From positions 1 through 64,000 of the forward strand of contig CAILVF010000087.1 of NCBI GenBank assembly GCA_903837605.1: DNA of 64,000 bases. Reading direction: 5' to 3'. Each line of letters begins with the position of its first letter. The stretch's first letter is position 1. This document shows, piece after piece, positions 36,614-45,497 of the stretch. A model generated the notes under the pieces. It did not search any database, had not been told where the DNA came from, and worked only from the letters and a program-made list of their open reading frames with translations. Position numbers and translations under genes: made by a program. This DNA is from an uncultured Bacteroidales bacterium. Lineage in GTDB: Bacteria > Bacteroidota > Bacteroidia > Bacteroidales > FEN-979.

Positions 36614-37588
36614 ATGGAAAAATTGAACATGCTGCGTCCCCTGGGAAAGACCAATATGATGGTAACCCCAATAGGATTGGGCTGCTGGCAATTCAGCAAG
36701 CAAAAAAACATGGCCGGGAAATTCTGGCCCACGCTCGAAGATGACCTCATAACCAAAGTGGTGGCCCTTACCCTTGAAGGGGGTGTCAACTGGTTCGACA
36801 CGGCCGAGATATACGGCAACGGGGCTTCCGAAAAAGCCCTTTCAAAAGCCTTGCAGGCAGCAGGGAAAAAACCGGGAGATGTACTTATCGCAACAAAATG
36901 GTGGCCCATGTTCCGCTTCGCTTCAAACATCGCCAAAACCATTGATGAGCGCATAGCAGCCCTGTCTCCATTTCCTATCGACCTTTACCAGGTTCACCAG
37001 CCCTGGGGATTTTCGAGCGAAAAAAGCGAAGTGGCGGCCATGGCCGAACTCTATAAGCAGAAAAAGATAAAATATATAGGTGTGAGCAACTTCTCAGCCG
37101 AAAAAATGAAAAGCGCCTGGGAAGTCCTTGATAAAAAAGGGATCCCGCTTGCATCGAACCAGGTTCCTTACAGTCTGCTCAACCGCAAGATTGAAACAAA
37201 CGGCACCCTGGCCATGGCAAAGCAGCTGGGAGTTTCCATCATCGCCTATTCCCCCCTGGCACAGGGACTTGTCACGGGCAAGTTCCACGATAATCCCGAA
37301 TTGCTTAAAAATATCGGCTTTAGAAAGCACACCTCCCTGTTCAAACCTGCCGGTCTCGAAAAAAGCCGTAAACTCATCACGTTGGTGAAAGAGCTTGCTG
37401 CCAAATATAACGTAAGCCCTTCACAGGTTGGATTAAACTGGCTGATAAACTATAACGGGAACACAGTGGTGGCAATCCCGGGCGCAACAAAGGAATCCCA
37501 TGTAAAGGAAAACACCGGTGCGCTTTCATTCAGGCTGTCGGATGAGGATATGCTGAAGCTGGATAAGGGAAGTGAAATGTTTAAATAA
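36614..37588 (+). CDS. Aldo/keto reductase
   Basis: This NADPH-dependent carbonyl reductase has a TIM-barrel fold and 324 residues. The catalytic tetrad is visible as Asp and Tyr in FDTAEIYGNG, Lys in VLIATKWW and His in LYQVHQPW. Later motifs GVSNFSAEKM and the NADP-binding VAIPGATKESHV match the family. No signal peptide. Substrate is unknown. It is divergent from the ROK/isomerase operon. Confidence 0.92.
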   Translation: MEKLNMLRPLGKTNMMVTPIGLGCWQFSKQKNMAGKFWPTLEDDLITKVVALTLEGGVNWFDTAEIYGNGASEKALSKALQAAGKKPGDVLIATKWWPMFRFASNIAKTIDERIAALSPFPIDLYQVHQPWGFSSEKSEVAAMAELYKQKKIKYIGVSNFSAEKMKSAWEVLDKKGIPLASNQVPYSLLNRKIETNGTLAMAKQLGVSIIAYSPLAQGLVTGKFHDNPELLKNIGFRKHTSLFKPAGLEKSRKLITLVKELAAKYNVSPSQVGLNWLINYNGNTVVAIPGATKESHVKENTGALSFRLSDEDMLKLDKGSEMFK

Positions 37589-37617
37589 CTTCAAGAATTT
37601 AAGTTGAGATCCTGATC

Positions 37618-38634
37618 CTATAAAGATTTCAGCGCCTCTTCAACTTTAATCAGCATGCTGTCGGTAAAATCGAGGTGGGTGACAAAACGTACCACCTGCT
37701 TACCGAGGGGCATGGCATGGATATCCTGTTCTTTAAGCCTGGCAAGGAAGTCTTTTTCGGAATATTTGCCGCCCAGCCTGAAAATAAGGATGTTCGTTTC
37801 ACAGGGCATGACGTTCTCAACGTATGGCAGGCTTTCAAGCACTTTGCCGATATGCCGGGCTTTATCGTGGTCTTCCTTAAGGCGGATGATGTTGTGATCG
37901 AGTGCATAGATCCCTGCGGCGGCAAGATAACCCACCTGCCTCATGGCCCCGCCGAAAGCCTTCCTGACCCTCCTCGCCCTCCTGATAAAGGTCTTGTCGC
38001 CAATGATGAGCGACCCAATGGGCGCACCCAGGCCTTTGGAAAGGCATATTGAAACCGAATCAAAGAGTTTCCCGTATTTCTCAGCTGTTTCACCGGTTTC
38101 GGCCAATGCATTGAACAGCCTGGCGCCATCGAGATGGTATTTCAGTTTGTTTTCCCTGCACACCCCGGCGATCTCTTCAAGGGTATCAAACTTATAGACC
38201 GATCCCCCTCCTTTGTTCATGGTATTCTCAACCTCCACCAGGCTGGTGACAGGGCGGTGGATGTCGGCTTCGGGATTAATATGGGCTTTGACATCCTCTG
38301 CATTGATCTGTCCGTGCTCCCCTTCAAGCAGGCAGACCGATACGCCTGAATTGCGCATCATCGCCCCTCCTTCATAATAATACACATGGGAATGCTTATG
38401 GCAGATCACCTCGTCGCCCGGACGGGTATGCACATTCACGGCTATCTGGTTGGTCATTGTTCCTGAGGGACAGAACAGGGCTGCTTCTTTTCCCAGCAAG
38501 GCTGCTGCTTTTTCCTCGAGCATGATGACGGTGGGATCATCATGAAAAACATCGTCGCCTACCCTGGCCGAGACCATGGCCTCGAGCATTTCCTTTGACG
38601 GGCGGGTAACGGTATCGCTTCTTAAATCAATCAT
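37618..38634 (-). CDS. Low-specificity L-threonine aldolase
   Basis: This PLP enzyme splits L-threonine or allo-threonine into glycine and acetaldehyde. The start [16 protein letters not shown] is the conserved family N-terminus; the open frame runs 10 codons further up but that segment is unrelated. PLP lysine is in [22 protein letters not shown] element (minus; plus 38638-38645) sits only three bases before this ATG, so, if used, the transcript would be leaderless. Product is 338 residues. Confidence 0.92.
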   Translation of the reverse strand: MIDLRSDTVTRPSKEMLEAMVSARVGDDVFHDDPTVIMLEEKAAALLGKEAALFCPSGTMTNQIAVNVHTRPGDEVICHKHSHVYYYEGGAMMRNSGVSVCLLEGEHGQINAEDVKAHINPEADIHRPVTSLVEVENTMNKGGGSVYKFDTLEEIAGVCRENKLKYHLDGARLFNALAETGETAEKYGKLFDSVSICLSKGLGAPIGSLIIGDKTFIRRARRVRKAFGGAMRQVGYLAAAGIYALDHNIIRLKEDHDKARHIGKVLESLPYVENVMPCETNILIFRLGGKYSEKDFLARLKEQDIHAMPLGKQVVRFVTHLDFTDSMLIKVEEALKSL

Positions 38635-38682
38635 ACCCAAAATTACGAATTTCCCGAATTGCACATCCGCCTGAACAGAAAA

Positions 38683-38711
38683 GAAAAAGGGCGGACCTTT
38701 TGGATCCGCCC
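38683..38711 (-). terminator. Terminator after the LAP-repeat gene
   Basis: Stem GGGCGGA (38689-38695) with TCCGCCC (38705-38711), extended by CC/GG around a TTTT loop and one mismatch. On the minus strand the stem is followed by a T run. It ends the gene at 38748-39215 just before the threonine aldolase start. Confidence 0.85.
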
Positions 38712-38747
38712 TGGAGATATGAAGAGCAACATTACCATGTAAAGAGT

Positions 38748-39215
38748 TTAGTCATTAAAATCGGCAGAGAAAATAGTAACAGGAGCAAGGGAGGTAATGT
38801 CGGTATGTACGAGTTCGGCATCGCTAAAGTCAGCTTCAGAAGGAGTAAGCGGAGCAAGACCTGCAACGTTTGCATCAGTATCAGGAGTATTGTTAAAATC
38901 GGCTTCGGAAGGAACTGCCGGAGCAAGATTTGAAAAATTCATGAAGTTCAGTTCGGCATCATTGAAATCGCAGGTTTCAGGGCTTACCGGTGCCAGGCTG
39001 GCAAAATCGGTTGCGCTCAGTTCTGAATCGCTGAAGTCGGTTGAAGAAGGGGCAGTGGGGGCAAGTATGGTTATCAGGTTATTCATGTTAAAAGAAGGTG
39101 AAGGAACAATATTATTTCTTTCTGCTTTTGCTGAAAGAATCTGGAAGAAAAAGATGGCTGCAATTAAGATCAGGCTTTTCAGAATGTTGTTGGTGATGGT
39201 ATTTGTTGCTTTCAT
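38748..39215 (-). CDS. Secreted protein of tandem LAPxxPxxADF repeats
   Basis: The 155-residue product has a signal peptide (ending ILSAKA) and then five copies of a 23-24-residue unit: [61 protein letters not shown] and [13 protein letters not shown]. The repeats are acidic and cover almost the whole mature protein. I know no named family with this unit. The mature protein could be an extended spacer, an adhesion ligand or a metal-binding peptide; none is supported directly. It has its own promoter element (39245-39252) and terminator, which argues it is a real gene. A long open frame on the other strand is a by-product of the repeat. Confidence 0.72.
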   Translation of the reverse strand: MKATNTITNNILKSLILIAAIFFFQILSAKAERNNIVPSPSFNMNNLITILAPTAPSSTDFSDSELSATDFASLAPVSPETCDFNDAELNFMNFSNLAPAVPSEADFNNTPDTDANVAGLAPLTPSEADFSDAELVHTDITSLAPVTIFSADFND

Positions 39216-39244
39216 GGCTTTTGGTTTTGTTGTTGTTGATGAAG

Positions 39245-39252
39245 CAAAATTA
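39245..39252 (-). promoter_or_regulatory. -7 element for the LAP-repeat gene
   Basis: On the minus strand this reads TAATTTTG, an exact TAnnTTTG match 29 bases before the ATG. No TTG is found at the right spacing upstream. Confidence 0.45.
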
Positions 39253-39435
39253 ATGCGCCACGAAGGCCGGGGAAAGCTGTTTTCGGCCTGGAACCTTCAC
39301 TGCCCGTTAAACTGATGGATTTTCCCGATGAACAAACCAGGAAATTGTTTCACCGGATTCGTCGGGAGAACCCTGGATTCTTTAATCGACAAGATTTAAA
39401 ATGCTGGAATACAATATCTTCGGTGTCTACCGAAC

Positions 39436-39468
39436 AAAAAAAAGGCAGGCATTGATGAAATGCCTGCC
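39436..39468 (-). terminator. Terminator after aqpZ
   Basis: Perfect 10-bp arms GGCAGGCATT (39444-39453) and AATGCCTGCC (39459-39468), loop of five. On the minus strand a run of eight T follows. It lies 22 bases beyond the aqpZ stop. Confidence 0.92.
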
Positions 39469-39490
39469 CGGGAAAATGATAAAAATTATC

Positions 39491-40189
39491 TTACTTTTCG
39501 TTGTCGAACCCGAACTTCCAGACCAGGGCTGCAATTACCGCACCTAAAAATGGAGCCACAAAAAAGAGCCAGAGCTGTGAAAGGGCTTTGCCTCCTGCGA
39601 ACAATGCAGGCCCGAGGCTGCGTGCAGGGTTTACAGAAGTACCTGTTACGGGGATAGTAACAAGGTGGATAAGCATCAAAGTAACGCCGATAGCCAGTCC
39701 GGCCATGGCTCCGTTCCCAAATTTAGAGGTTGTCGCAAGGATCACGAAAACAAACAGGGCGGTCATCACTGTTTCTATGAGAAAGGCACTGCCTGTTCCG
39801 AATGCGCCAAGGTAACCTTCCCCCCAGCCGTTGGAACCAAGGCCCCACTCTCCCATCTGCCAGCCTGGTTTCCCGCTCATGATGACATACAGTACAAAGG
39901 CCCCGAGGATTGCACCCACGCATTGTGAAATAATATAGCCGGCTGCATCCTTAACACTCATTTTACCTGCAGTTAAAACCCCGATGGTAACTGCTGGATT
40001 TATATGGCAACCCGAAATTCCGCCTATGGCATACGCCATGGCGACAACTGCAAATCCAAAAGCTATGGCAATCCCCAATAGCCCGATCCCGCTGGGCCCG
40101 GTCTGGGAAATGCCGGCAATCACTGCTGAGCCGCATCCGAAAAGGACCAGGCTGAATGTTCCGATCAATTCTGCAATGTACTTTTTCAT
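39491..40189 (-). CDS. aqpZ: Aquaporin Z-type water channel
   Basis: This six-helix channel passes water through the inner membrane. Both NPA boxes are present: GCHINPAVTIG and TSVNPARSLGPALF. The Arg after the second NPA (selectivity filter) is in place. The conserved N-terminus MKKYIAELIGTF sets the start 12 codons inside the open frame, giving 232 residues. It stands alone with a strong terminator. Confidence 0.94.
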   Translation of the reverse strand: MKKYIAELIGTFSLVLFGCGSAVIAGISQTGPSGIGLLGIAIAFGFAVVAMAYAIGGISGCHINPAVTIGVLTAGKMSVKDAAGYIISQCVGAILGAFVLYVIMSGKPGWQMGEWGLGSNGWGEGYLGAFGTGSAFLIETVMTALFVFVILATTSKFGNGAMAGLAIGVTLMLIHLVTIPVTGTSVNPARSLGPALFAGGKALSQLWLFFVAPFLGAVIAALVWKFGFDNEK

Positions 40190-40233
40190 GTTTTTTGGTT
40201 TTTGGTTAATACTGTTAAATATCACTAAGTTAT

Positions 40234-41019
40234 TTATTTCTTTTGTATTGCCGGATTTCCTTCGATAAGACGTATTGTCCAGAAATCGTCTGAAAGGTTC
40301 TCATTGAGAAGGTAATCATATGGCATGGTAAAATGCCCCTTCATTCCCCATTGATCGCTCCAGCTGTTGCGCACCAGGAAACGGCGGCTTGTATCGTCGT
40401 AGCCCACCGCAAGCACTGCATGCCCGCCAACAACATGCTCCCCTGGCGCCGGCAGTTCAACAATCCCTGTACCTGCCACCTCTGCACTTTCAAAACTCTC
40501 ATACACCGTAAAACCGAATACCATGGGAAAGCCTTCGGCCAGGCAGCCTTTGATCTGGCTGAGCACCCGAGGTACGCGATGATACGACAGTACCTGGTGT
40601 TCCAGGGCCTTTGAATAGCAGTCAGGCCCCGGCTTCCGGGCGAACATGGAAATGATATAAGGCCAGTCTTTCTCAGGGCAAACCCCTTCATGGTTCACGG
40701 TCTTGATGCCGTCGCGTATCATTGCCCCGCTGTCGTTACCGACCGAGTGCTCGATCACCCTCTCATTATAATAAATGAACAAACGTGAAGGCATGAAAGC
40801 AGGTGCATCCTGTTTTATCAGTCCGAATTCAAAGGCAGCGCCAATGGCATTGGCAGTGCAGCTTCCGAGTTCACCCTGGTCGTAAACCGGCGGACAGCCG
40901 GGCCTGAGGTCGGTCTTTTCGGGTAATTCTGATAATACTTTAAGAGATGCGGCATAGCGGTAATCCCTTTGATCGGGGAGGTCGGGCTGCCAGCCATAAC
41001 GGGATACTTTGAAGCTCAT
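40234..41019 (-). CDS. Papain-like cysteine peptidase (C1 family)
   Basis: The 261-residue protein has a complete papain triad: Cys in DQGELGSCTANA, His in VGGHAVLAVGYD and Asn in VRNSWSDQWGMKG. No signal peptide is visible, so it may be cytoplasmic or exported by another route. It lacks a long propeptide, which is unusual for eukaryotic papains but common in bacterial relatives. Substrate is unknown. It ends close to aqpZ but may be transcribed alone. Confidence 0.88.
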   Translation of the reverse strand: MSFKVSRYGWQPDLPDQRDYRYAASLKVLSELPEKTDLRPGCPPVYDQGELGSCTANAIGAAFEFGLIKQDAPAFMPSRLFIYYNERVIEHSVGNDSGAMIRDGIKTVNHEGVCPEKDWPYIISMFARKPGPDCYSKALEHQVLSYHRVPRVLSQIKGCLAEGFPMVFGFTVYESFESAEVAGTGIVELPAPGEHVVGGHAVLAVGYDDTSRRFLVRNSWSDQWGMKGHFTMPYDYLLNENLSDDFWTIRLIEGNPAIQKK

Positions 41020-41094
41020 ATTCCCTGTAATTTGGTTTTATACTGGTTTGCGGATGGCATAAGGGAAAAACTCATCCGCAGTCAAAAAATTCAA

Positions 41095-42495
41095 TTATAC
41101 CGCGGCCGCTTTATCCTGTGACCTGCTGGAAAAGCGGGTGAATATAAGAGCAAGGACCAGGAATAATACTCCTATGATAAAAGCATTTCTCACGCCCCCG
41201 ATGTTCTGCTGAATTGTCGGGTTGGCATTGTCACCTCCTGTTGTAATCGAAAAAGCCATCTGGAAGACCGAAACGCCGATCACTGCTGCAACCGAGGTAA
41301 AGGTGTTCGAGGTGGCTGAAACGATGCCGTGCTTGCCTTCGGTGGCCATGTTCATGATCATGGTGTTATTGGGAGAGAGGAACAGTCCAAGAAAGGTGCC
41401 CGACAATAACAGGAAAACGATAGGGACCCATACCTGCAGGGTCCCGAGGGCCGTGGAAAAGAATGAATAGTCAATTATGCCTACGACCAGGGCTATGGAA
41501 CAGATCTTTACCGGATGAATTTTATCTGACATTTTACCGGCCATGGGGGCAAGCACCATGACGACCAGGGAGGAGATCAGCAGAAGCATCCCTACGATGT
41601 TCGATGTAAGCCCCATGTCCTTTTCAAGGTAGAACGGCATGATGTAGGCATACCCGAAGTTGGCGCTGCTGGCAAGCAGGCTGGCGATAAGGGCAAAAGT
41701 CAGGGGTTTGATGCTGAACAGGCTCAGATCGAGGATTGGATGCAGGGCTTTCTTTTCCCTCATGATAAAGAAGTAAAACAAAAGTGCTGATATAAGCAGA
41801 GCTCCGTAAGGCATTGCAACCTCAAGCCCCCTGTTGTCGAAGGAATTGAAGGCAAGTATGAGAAAGGTAAAGGCGAACAGCGCCAGCAGGGCACCGCTGA
41901 GATCAAACCCGCTGAATAAAAATTTTTCCTTTTTCTCTCCCGGGATATATTTTGCCGAAAGCCAGATGGCTGCAATCCCGATCGGTACGTTGATAAGGAA
42001 GATCCAGTGCCAGCTTGCATAATAGGTGATGAAGCCGCCAAGCGGGGCGCCAAGGCTGACTCCTATCGACGAAATGGTTGTAAGTATGCCATAGGAAGTA
42101 CCCACCTTGTCGTGGGGCATGAACCTGCCAATGATGGCCAGGCAATTGGCAACAAGCATGGAGCCGCCAAGTCCCTGTATGAAGCGGGAAATAATAAGTG
42201 TGACTATCCCGGGAGAGAGTCCGCAAAGCAGGGATCCCAAGGTAAACAGTATGAAACCTGAGATATAGATCTTTTTCAGGCCGATGCGGTCGCCCAGCAT
42301 GCCGAACAACAGGAGTGTGGCTGTGCTGGCTACCAGGTAGGCCAAAAGGACCAGGGCGACGATATCGCGGGAGCAGCCGAAATTCTGGGCTATAGTAGGG
42401 AGGGAAATATTTACAATAAAGGCATCCAGCTTGACCATCAGCATGGCAAGGGAGGCGCTGATGAGGATGAGGGTGTAGGATCTTTTTTCAGTCAT
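41095..42495 (-). CDS. MFS drug transporter, DHA2 (14-helix) type
   Basis: This proton-driven exporter resembles EmrB/QacA. The chosen ATG (MTEKRSYTLILIS) starts just before helix 1; the open frame extends upstream across the TfoX stop and is not used. Motif A-like loop GMLGDRIGLKKIYI follows helix 2, and motif C-like GAPLGGFITYYASWHWIFLINVPIG lies near helices 5-6. It has 466 residues and 12-14 helices. No membrane-fusion partner gene is nearby. Confidence 0.88.
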   Translation of the reverse strand: MTEKRSYTLILISASLAMLMVKLDAFIVNISLPTIAQNFGCSRDIVALVLLAYLVASTATLLLFGMLGDRIGLKKIYISGFILFTLGSLLCGLSPGIVTLIISRFIQGLGGSMLVANCLAIIGRFMPHDKVGTSYGILTTISSIGVSLGAPLGGFITYYASWHWIFLINVPIGIAAIWLSAKYIPGEKKEKFLFSGFDLSGALLALFAFTFLILAFNSFDNRGLEVAMPYGALLISALLFYFFIMREKKALHPILDLSLFSIKPLTFALIASLLASSANFGYAYIMPFYLEKDMGLTSNIVGMLLLISSLVVMVLAPMAGKMSDKIHPVKICSIALVVGIIDYSFFSTALGTLQVWVPIVFLLLSGTFLGLFLSPNNTMIMNMATEGKHGIVSATSNTFTSVAAVIGVSVFQMAFSITTGGDNANPTIQQNIGGVRNAFIIGVLFLVLALIFTRFSSRSQDKAAAV

Positions 42496-42502
42496 GCCTG
42501 TT

Positions 42503-42847
42503 TCACTTTTTCTTCTTGCTTGATTTCGCCCTGGGGTTGTATTCGAAGGCAAGCCTGATCCAGTACTCCAGGTCATTCTCCATATCGGTGCCTTCAGGAT
42601 CGACAAATAAAAAACCTTTCATCGTCCTTCCGGTAAAATCCATCAGCCTGCAGCCATTTTTCTTAAGGGCTTCTGTTGTGCCTTCGGGATCAATGCGTAC
42701 CATAAGTTCATTCTTCACAACCCCTGTGCACATTTTATCGTTCACCAAATGGCATACACCGCCCATCATGAACTTTTCCTCAAGAGATATTCCGAGAGAT
42801 TTGTAGATCCTGCTTACTCTTTCAGCGAGATATTTGTCGAAAGCCAT
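42503..42847 (-). CDS. TfoX N-terminal domain protein
   Basis: This 114-residue protein is the TfoX/Sxy N-terminal domain alone: MMGGVCHLVNDKMCTGVV, then VRIDPEG and MDFTGRTMKGFLFVDPEG. The name comes from a competence regulator in gammaproteobacteria, but stand-alone versions have no proven role. It ends eight bases before the DHA2 transporter start and is probably cotranscribed with it. Confidence 0.87.
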   Translation of the reverse strand: MAFDKYLAERVSRIYKSLGISLEEKFMMGGVCHLVNDKMCTGVVKNELMVRIDPEGTTEALKKNGCRLMDFTGRTMKGFLFVDPEGTDMENDLEYWIRLAFEYNPRAKSSKKKK

Positions 42848-42862
42848 TGTCTTAAGATTTAA

Positions 42863-44254
42863 TTATACTTCCGTTTCAAGGTCCAGGTTTTTTGCTTTCT
42901 CCAGGTTGAACTCTCCTTCCCAGCGGGCGATCACTACCGTGGCAAGGCAGTTGCCGATTACGTTTGTCGCAGTTCTCGCCATATCCATCAGCTCATCAAT
43001 TCCGAGAATAATGAAAATCGGCCAGGTTGGCAACCCGAAACTGGCTGCCGTCCCAAGCAAAATCACAAGCGATGCACGCGGCACTCCTGCCACGCCTTTG
43101 CTTGTAAGCATAAGTGTGACCATCATGATGATCTGGGTTTCAAAACTCAGGTGGATGCCGGCCATATTCGCCACGAAAATGGAGGCCATCGCCAGGTACA
43201 GCGTGGTGCCGTCGAGGTTGAAGCTGTAACCGGTCGGGATCACAAAGGCGACAATCTTCCCGGGTACCCCGAATTTTTCCATATTCTCTATTGCACGGGG
43301 AAGAGCCGATTCACTGCTGGTTGTGGCAAAGGCTATTGTTGCAGGTTCCGAAACGGCCCTGATGAAATTCCTTATCGGTATTTTCAGGAAAACCAGGATA
43401 GGAAGAAACACCAGGATCATTAACGCGATAAGCGACACATACAAAGTTGCAAGCAGCTGAAAAAGGTTTAAAAGCACCTCAAGCCCCATATGCCCTACGC
43501 TGTATGCGATGGCTGAAAACACTGCGAAAGGTGCAAACAGCATGATCATGTTGGTGAACTTGAACATGACGGCTGTAAGGGAACCTGTGAAACGGAGCAT
43601 GGGTGCACGGTACTGCTCCTTGACCATGGCCACCGCGATGCCGAAGAGTATGCTGAAGACCACGATCTGAAGCACCTGTCCCTCGGCAATTGATTTGGCT
43701 ATGTTTTCGGGGAATACATGCAGGATGATATCCCGCCAGCTCTGGCTGTGGACTTCAGGCAGGGTTCCCTGGGTCATCGCTGCAGGGACAACCACACCAT
43801 GACCGGCCCCGCTGATATTGATTGCCAGGAGACCAATGAAAAGTGCTATAGTTGAAACGATTTCAAAATAAAGAAGCGACTTCCATCCCATCCTGCCAAC
43901 CTGTTTGAGATCGGCATGCCCGGCAATGCCGGTGACTAGTGTCCCGAACAGGAGGGGGGCGATGATGGTCTTCACAAGGTGTATGAAGATCTGGCTTACC
44001 AGGTTCATTTCTTTGGCGACAACCGGAAGGTCGTATCCGAATTCAACACCGGCAAGCATGGAAAAGAATATCCAGGTGGTAAGGCTTTTCTTCTTCGCGG
44101 CATACAGCATGAAGATAGCGATCGGCAGCCAGCGAAGGGGTATGAGAAGGGCTTCAGGTGCATTTAATCCGGTGTAATGGTTTATCAGGAGGAAAACAAT
44201 AACGAGTGTGAAACTAATAAGGAATCCCAGTAACAGTCGTCTTTGCGAGGGCAT
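42863..44254 (-). CDS. Dicarboxylate/amino acid:cation symporter (DAACS family)
   Basis: GltP/DctA-like transporters take up glutamate, aspartate or C4-dicarboxylates with protons or sodium. The 463-residue product has eight helices and two re-entrant hairpins. Substrate-site motifs are TTSSESALPRAIENM (serine-rich hairpin) and VIPTGYSFNLDGTTLY, followed by the helix with ANMAGIHLS. It is the first gene upstream of tfoX, on the same strand. Confidence 0.92.
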   Translation of the reverse strand: MPSQRRLLLGFLISFTLVIVFLLINHYTGLNAPEALLIPLRWLPIAIFMLYAAKKKSLTTWIFFSMLAGVEFGYDLPVVAKEMNLVSQIFIHLVKTIIAPLLFGTLVTGIAGHADLKQVGRMGWKSLLYFEIVSTIALFIGLLAINISGAGHGVVVPAAMTQGTLPEVHSQSWRDIILHVFPENIAKSIAEGQVLQIVVFSILFGIAVAMVKEQYRAPMLRFTGSLTAVMFKFTNMIMLFAPFAVFSAIAYSVGHMGLEVLLNLFQLLATLYVSLIALMILVFLPILVFLKIPIRNFIRAVSEPATIAFATTSSESALPRAIENMEKFGVPGKIVAFVIPTGYSFNLDGTTLYLAMASIFVANMAGIHLSFETQIIMMVTLMLTSKGVAGVPRASLVILLGTAASFGLPTWPIFIILGIDELMDMARTATNVIGNCLATVVIARWEGEFNLEKAKNLDLETEV

Positions 44255-44291
44255 AGGATAGGGGTTGGACAGGTAAATTTAATAAATAAAT

Positions 44292-44299
44292 TAACTTTG
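44292..44299 (+). promoter_or_regulatory. -7 element of the YciI-like gene promoter
   Basis: TAACTTTG matches TAnnTTTG exactly, 12 bases before the ATG at 44312. The nearest TTG (44265-44267) is 24 bases upstream, longer than usual. It argues against starting at 44243. Confidence 0.45.
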
Positions 44300-44311
44300 C
44301 TCCATAAAGCC

Positions 44312-44605
44312 ATGATTATGTTCGCATTTCATTCAAAATATCTCGCCCCTCTCGAAGAGGTTGACAAACACCTCGAAGCACACAGGGCATTTATAAAAAC
44401 ACTGATCGCTAAAAACATCCTCGTTTGTTCCGGCCCCAAGGTACCCCGCAACGGTGGCTTTCTCCTGCTTAATGCCGCAAACAGGGCTGAAGCTGAACTC
44501 ATCATGGCCGGTGACCCATACGTGATCAACGGCATTGCGAAATATGAAATCATAGAGTTTGAACTGAAAAGCTGTGCTGAAGGCTTAAGGGACATTCTGA
44601 AATAA
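44312..44605 (+). CDS. YciI family protein
   Basis: This is a 97-residue alpha/beta-barrel protein of the YciI group: FHSKYLAPLEEVDKHLEAHRAFI with the paired His residues and GDPYVINGIAKYEIIEF, where the GDP[FY] motif is characteristic. Family enzymes act on small cyclic or chlorinated compounds, but most members are uncharacterised. It starts the rightward pair with the acyltransferase. Start at the first of two close ATGs. Confidence 0.87.
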   Translation: MIMFAFHSKYLAPLEEVDKHLEAHRAFIKTLIAKNILVCSGPKVPRNGGFLLLNAANRAEAELIMAGDPYVINGIAKYEIIEFELKSCAEGLRDILK

Positions 44606-44630
44606 TCTTATCACAACCTTACCCAAACCC

Positions 44631-45497
44631 ATGGACCTTCTTCTGACAGGTATATTTATTTTTTTCGTTTTCCTGATAGGGCTGCTACCTTTCCCCCTGC
44701 TCTACCTTCTTTCTGATTTCGGGCAGTTCTTCCTCCGAAGGGTAATGGGTTACCGTAAAAAAGTGATACTCTCAAACCTTAAAGGAAGCTTTCCCCTGCT
44801 GACCGACAAAGAACTGGATGTCGTGGTTGGAAACGTATATAAGAACCTGGCGGATATCCTGGCGGAAGGGATCAAGGGTTTTACCATGCTTCCGGCAACC
44901 GTAAGGAAGCGCCATTTTATTACAAACCCTGAGATCATAGAACCATGGCTGGCAAAGGGAAGGAGCGTTATCGCCCTGCCGGCCCATTACAACAACTTTG
45001 AATGGGGGAGCATGTCGCCGGGATTATTCACAAAACACCCCATCATTGCCTTTTACAAACCCCTCAGCAATAAATATATCAACCGCTTCATGAAATGGAG
45101 CCGGGTTAAATTCGGAACAACCCTTGCCTCGATTTATGAGACATTCCTGGTATTCGAAAGGAATGCACAAACCCCTTCGGTCTACATCATGGCTGCCGAC
45201 CAGAGTCCCAGCAATGCTGAAAAATCGTATTGGGTCGAATTCCTGGGCCGGCAAACTGCCTTTCTTCATGGTCCGGAGAAATATGCCCGAATGTATAATT
45301 ACCCTGTAGTCTATGTAGATGTGCAGCGCGTAAAAAGAGGGTATTATACAGTTGAAGTTACACTGCTTGCCGATGAACCTGCAGCCCTCCCCGAAGGCGA
45401 GGTCACAAGAAGGTATGCCAAAAAACTGGAGGAAGCCATACTGAAAAGCCCGGGAAACTGGCTTTGGTCACATAAACGCTGGAAACTGGCACTATAG
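44631..45497 (+). CDS. Lipid A biosynthesis acyltransferase, LpxL/HtrB family
   Basis: This inner-membrane enzyme adds a secondary acyl chain to lipid A or a similar lipid. It has 288 residues with an N-terminal membrane anchor. The catalytic HX4E motif is in PAHYNNFEWGS. The substrate-site stretch ADQSPSNAEKSYWVEFLG and the end GNWLWSHKRWK are typical. It converges with the acyl-CoA ligase gene, the two stops overlapping by six bases. Confidence 0.92.
   Translation: MDLLLTGIFIFFVFLIGLLPFPLLYLLSDFGQFFLRRVMGYRKKVILSNLKGSFPLLTDKELDVVVGNVYKNLADILAEGIKGFTMLPATVRKRHFITNPEIIEPWLAKGRSVIALPAHYNNFEWGSMSPGLFTKHPIIAFYKPLSNKYINRFMKWSRVKFGTTLASIYETFLVFERNAQTPSVYIMAADQSPSNAEKSYWVEFLGRQTAFLHGPEKYARMYNYPVVYVDVQRVKRGYYTVEVTLLADEPAALPEGEVTRRYAKKLEEAILKSPGNWLWSHKRWKLAL

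Noticed and set aside
38797-39315. 172-residue plus-strand frame over the LAP-repeat gene
   Set aside because: The repeat structure keeps both strands open. Only the minus strand has a signal peptide, a -7 element and a terminator.
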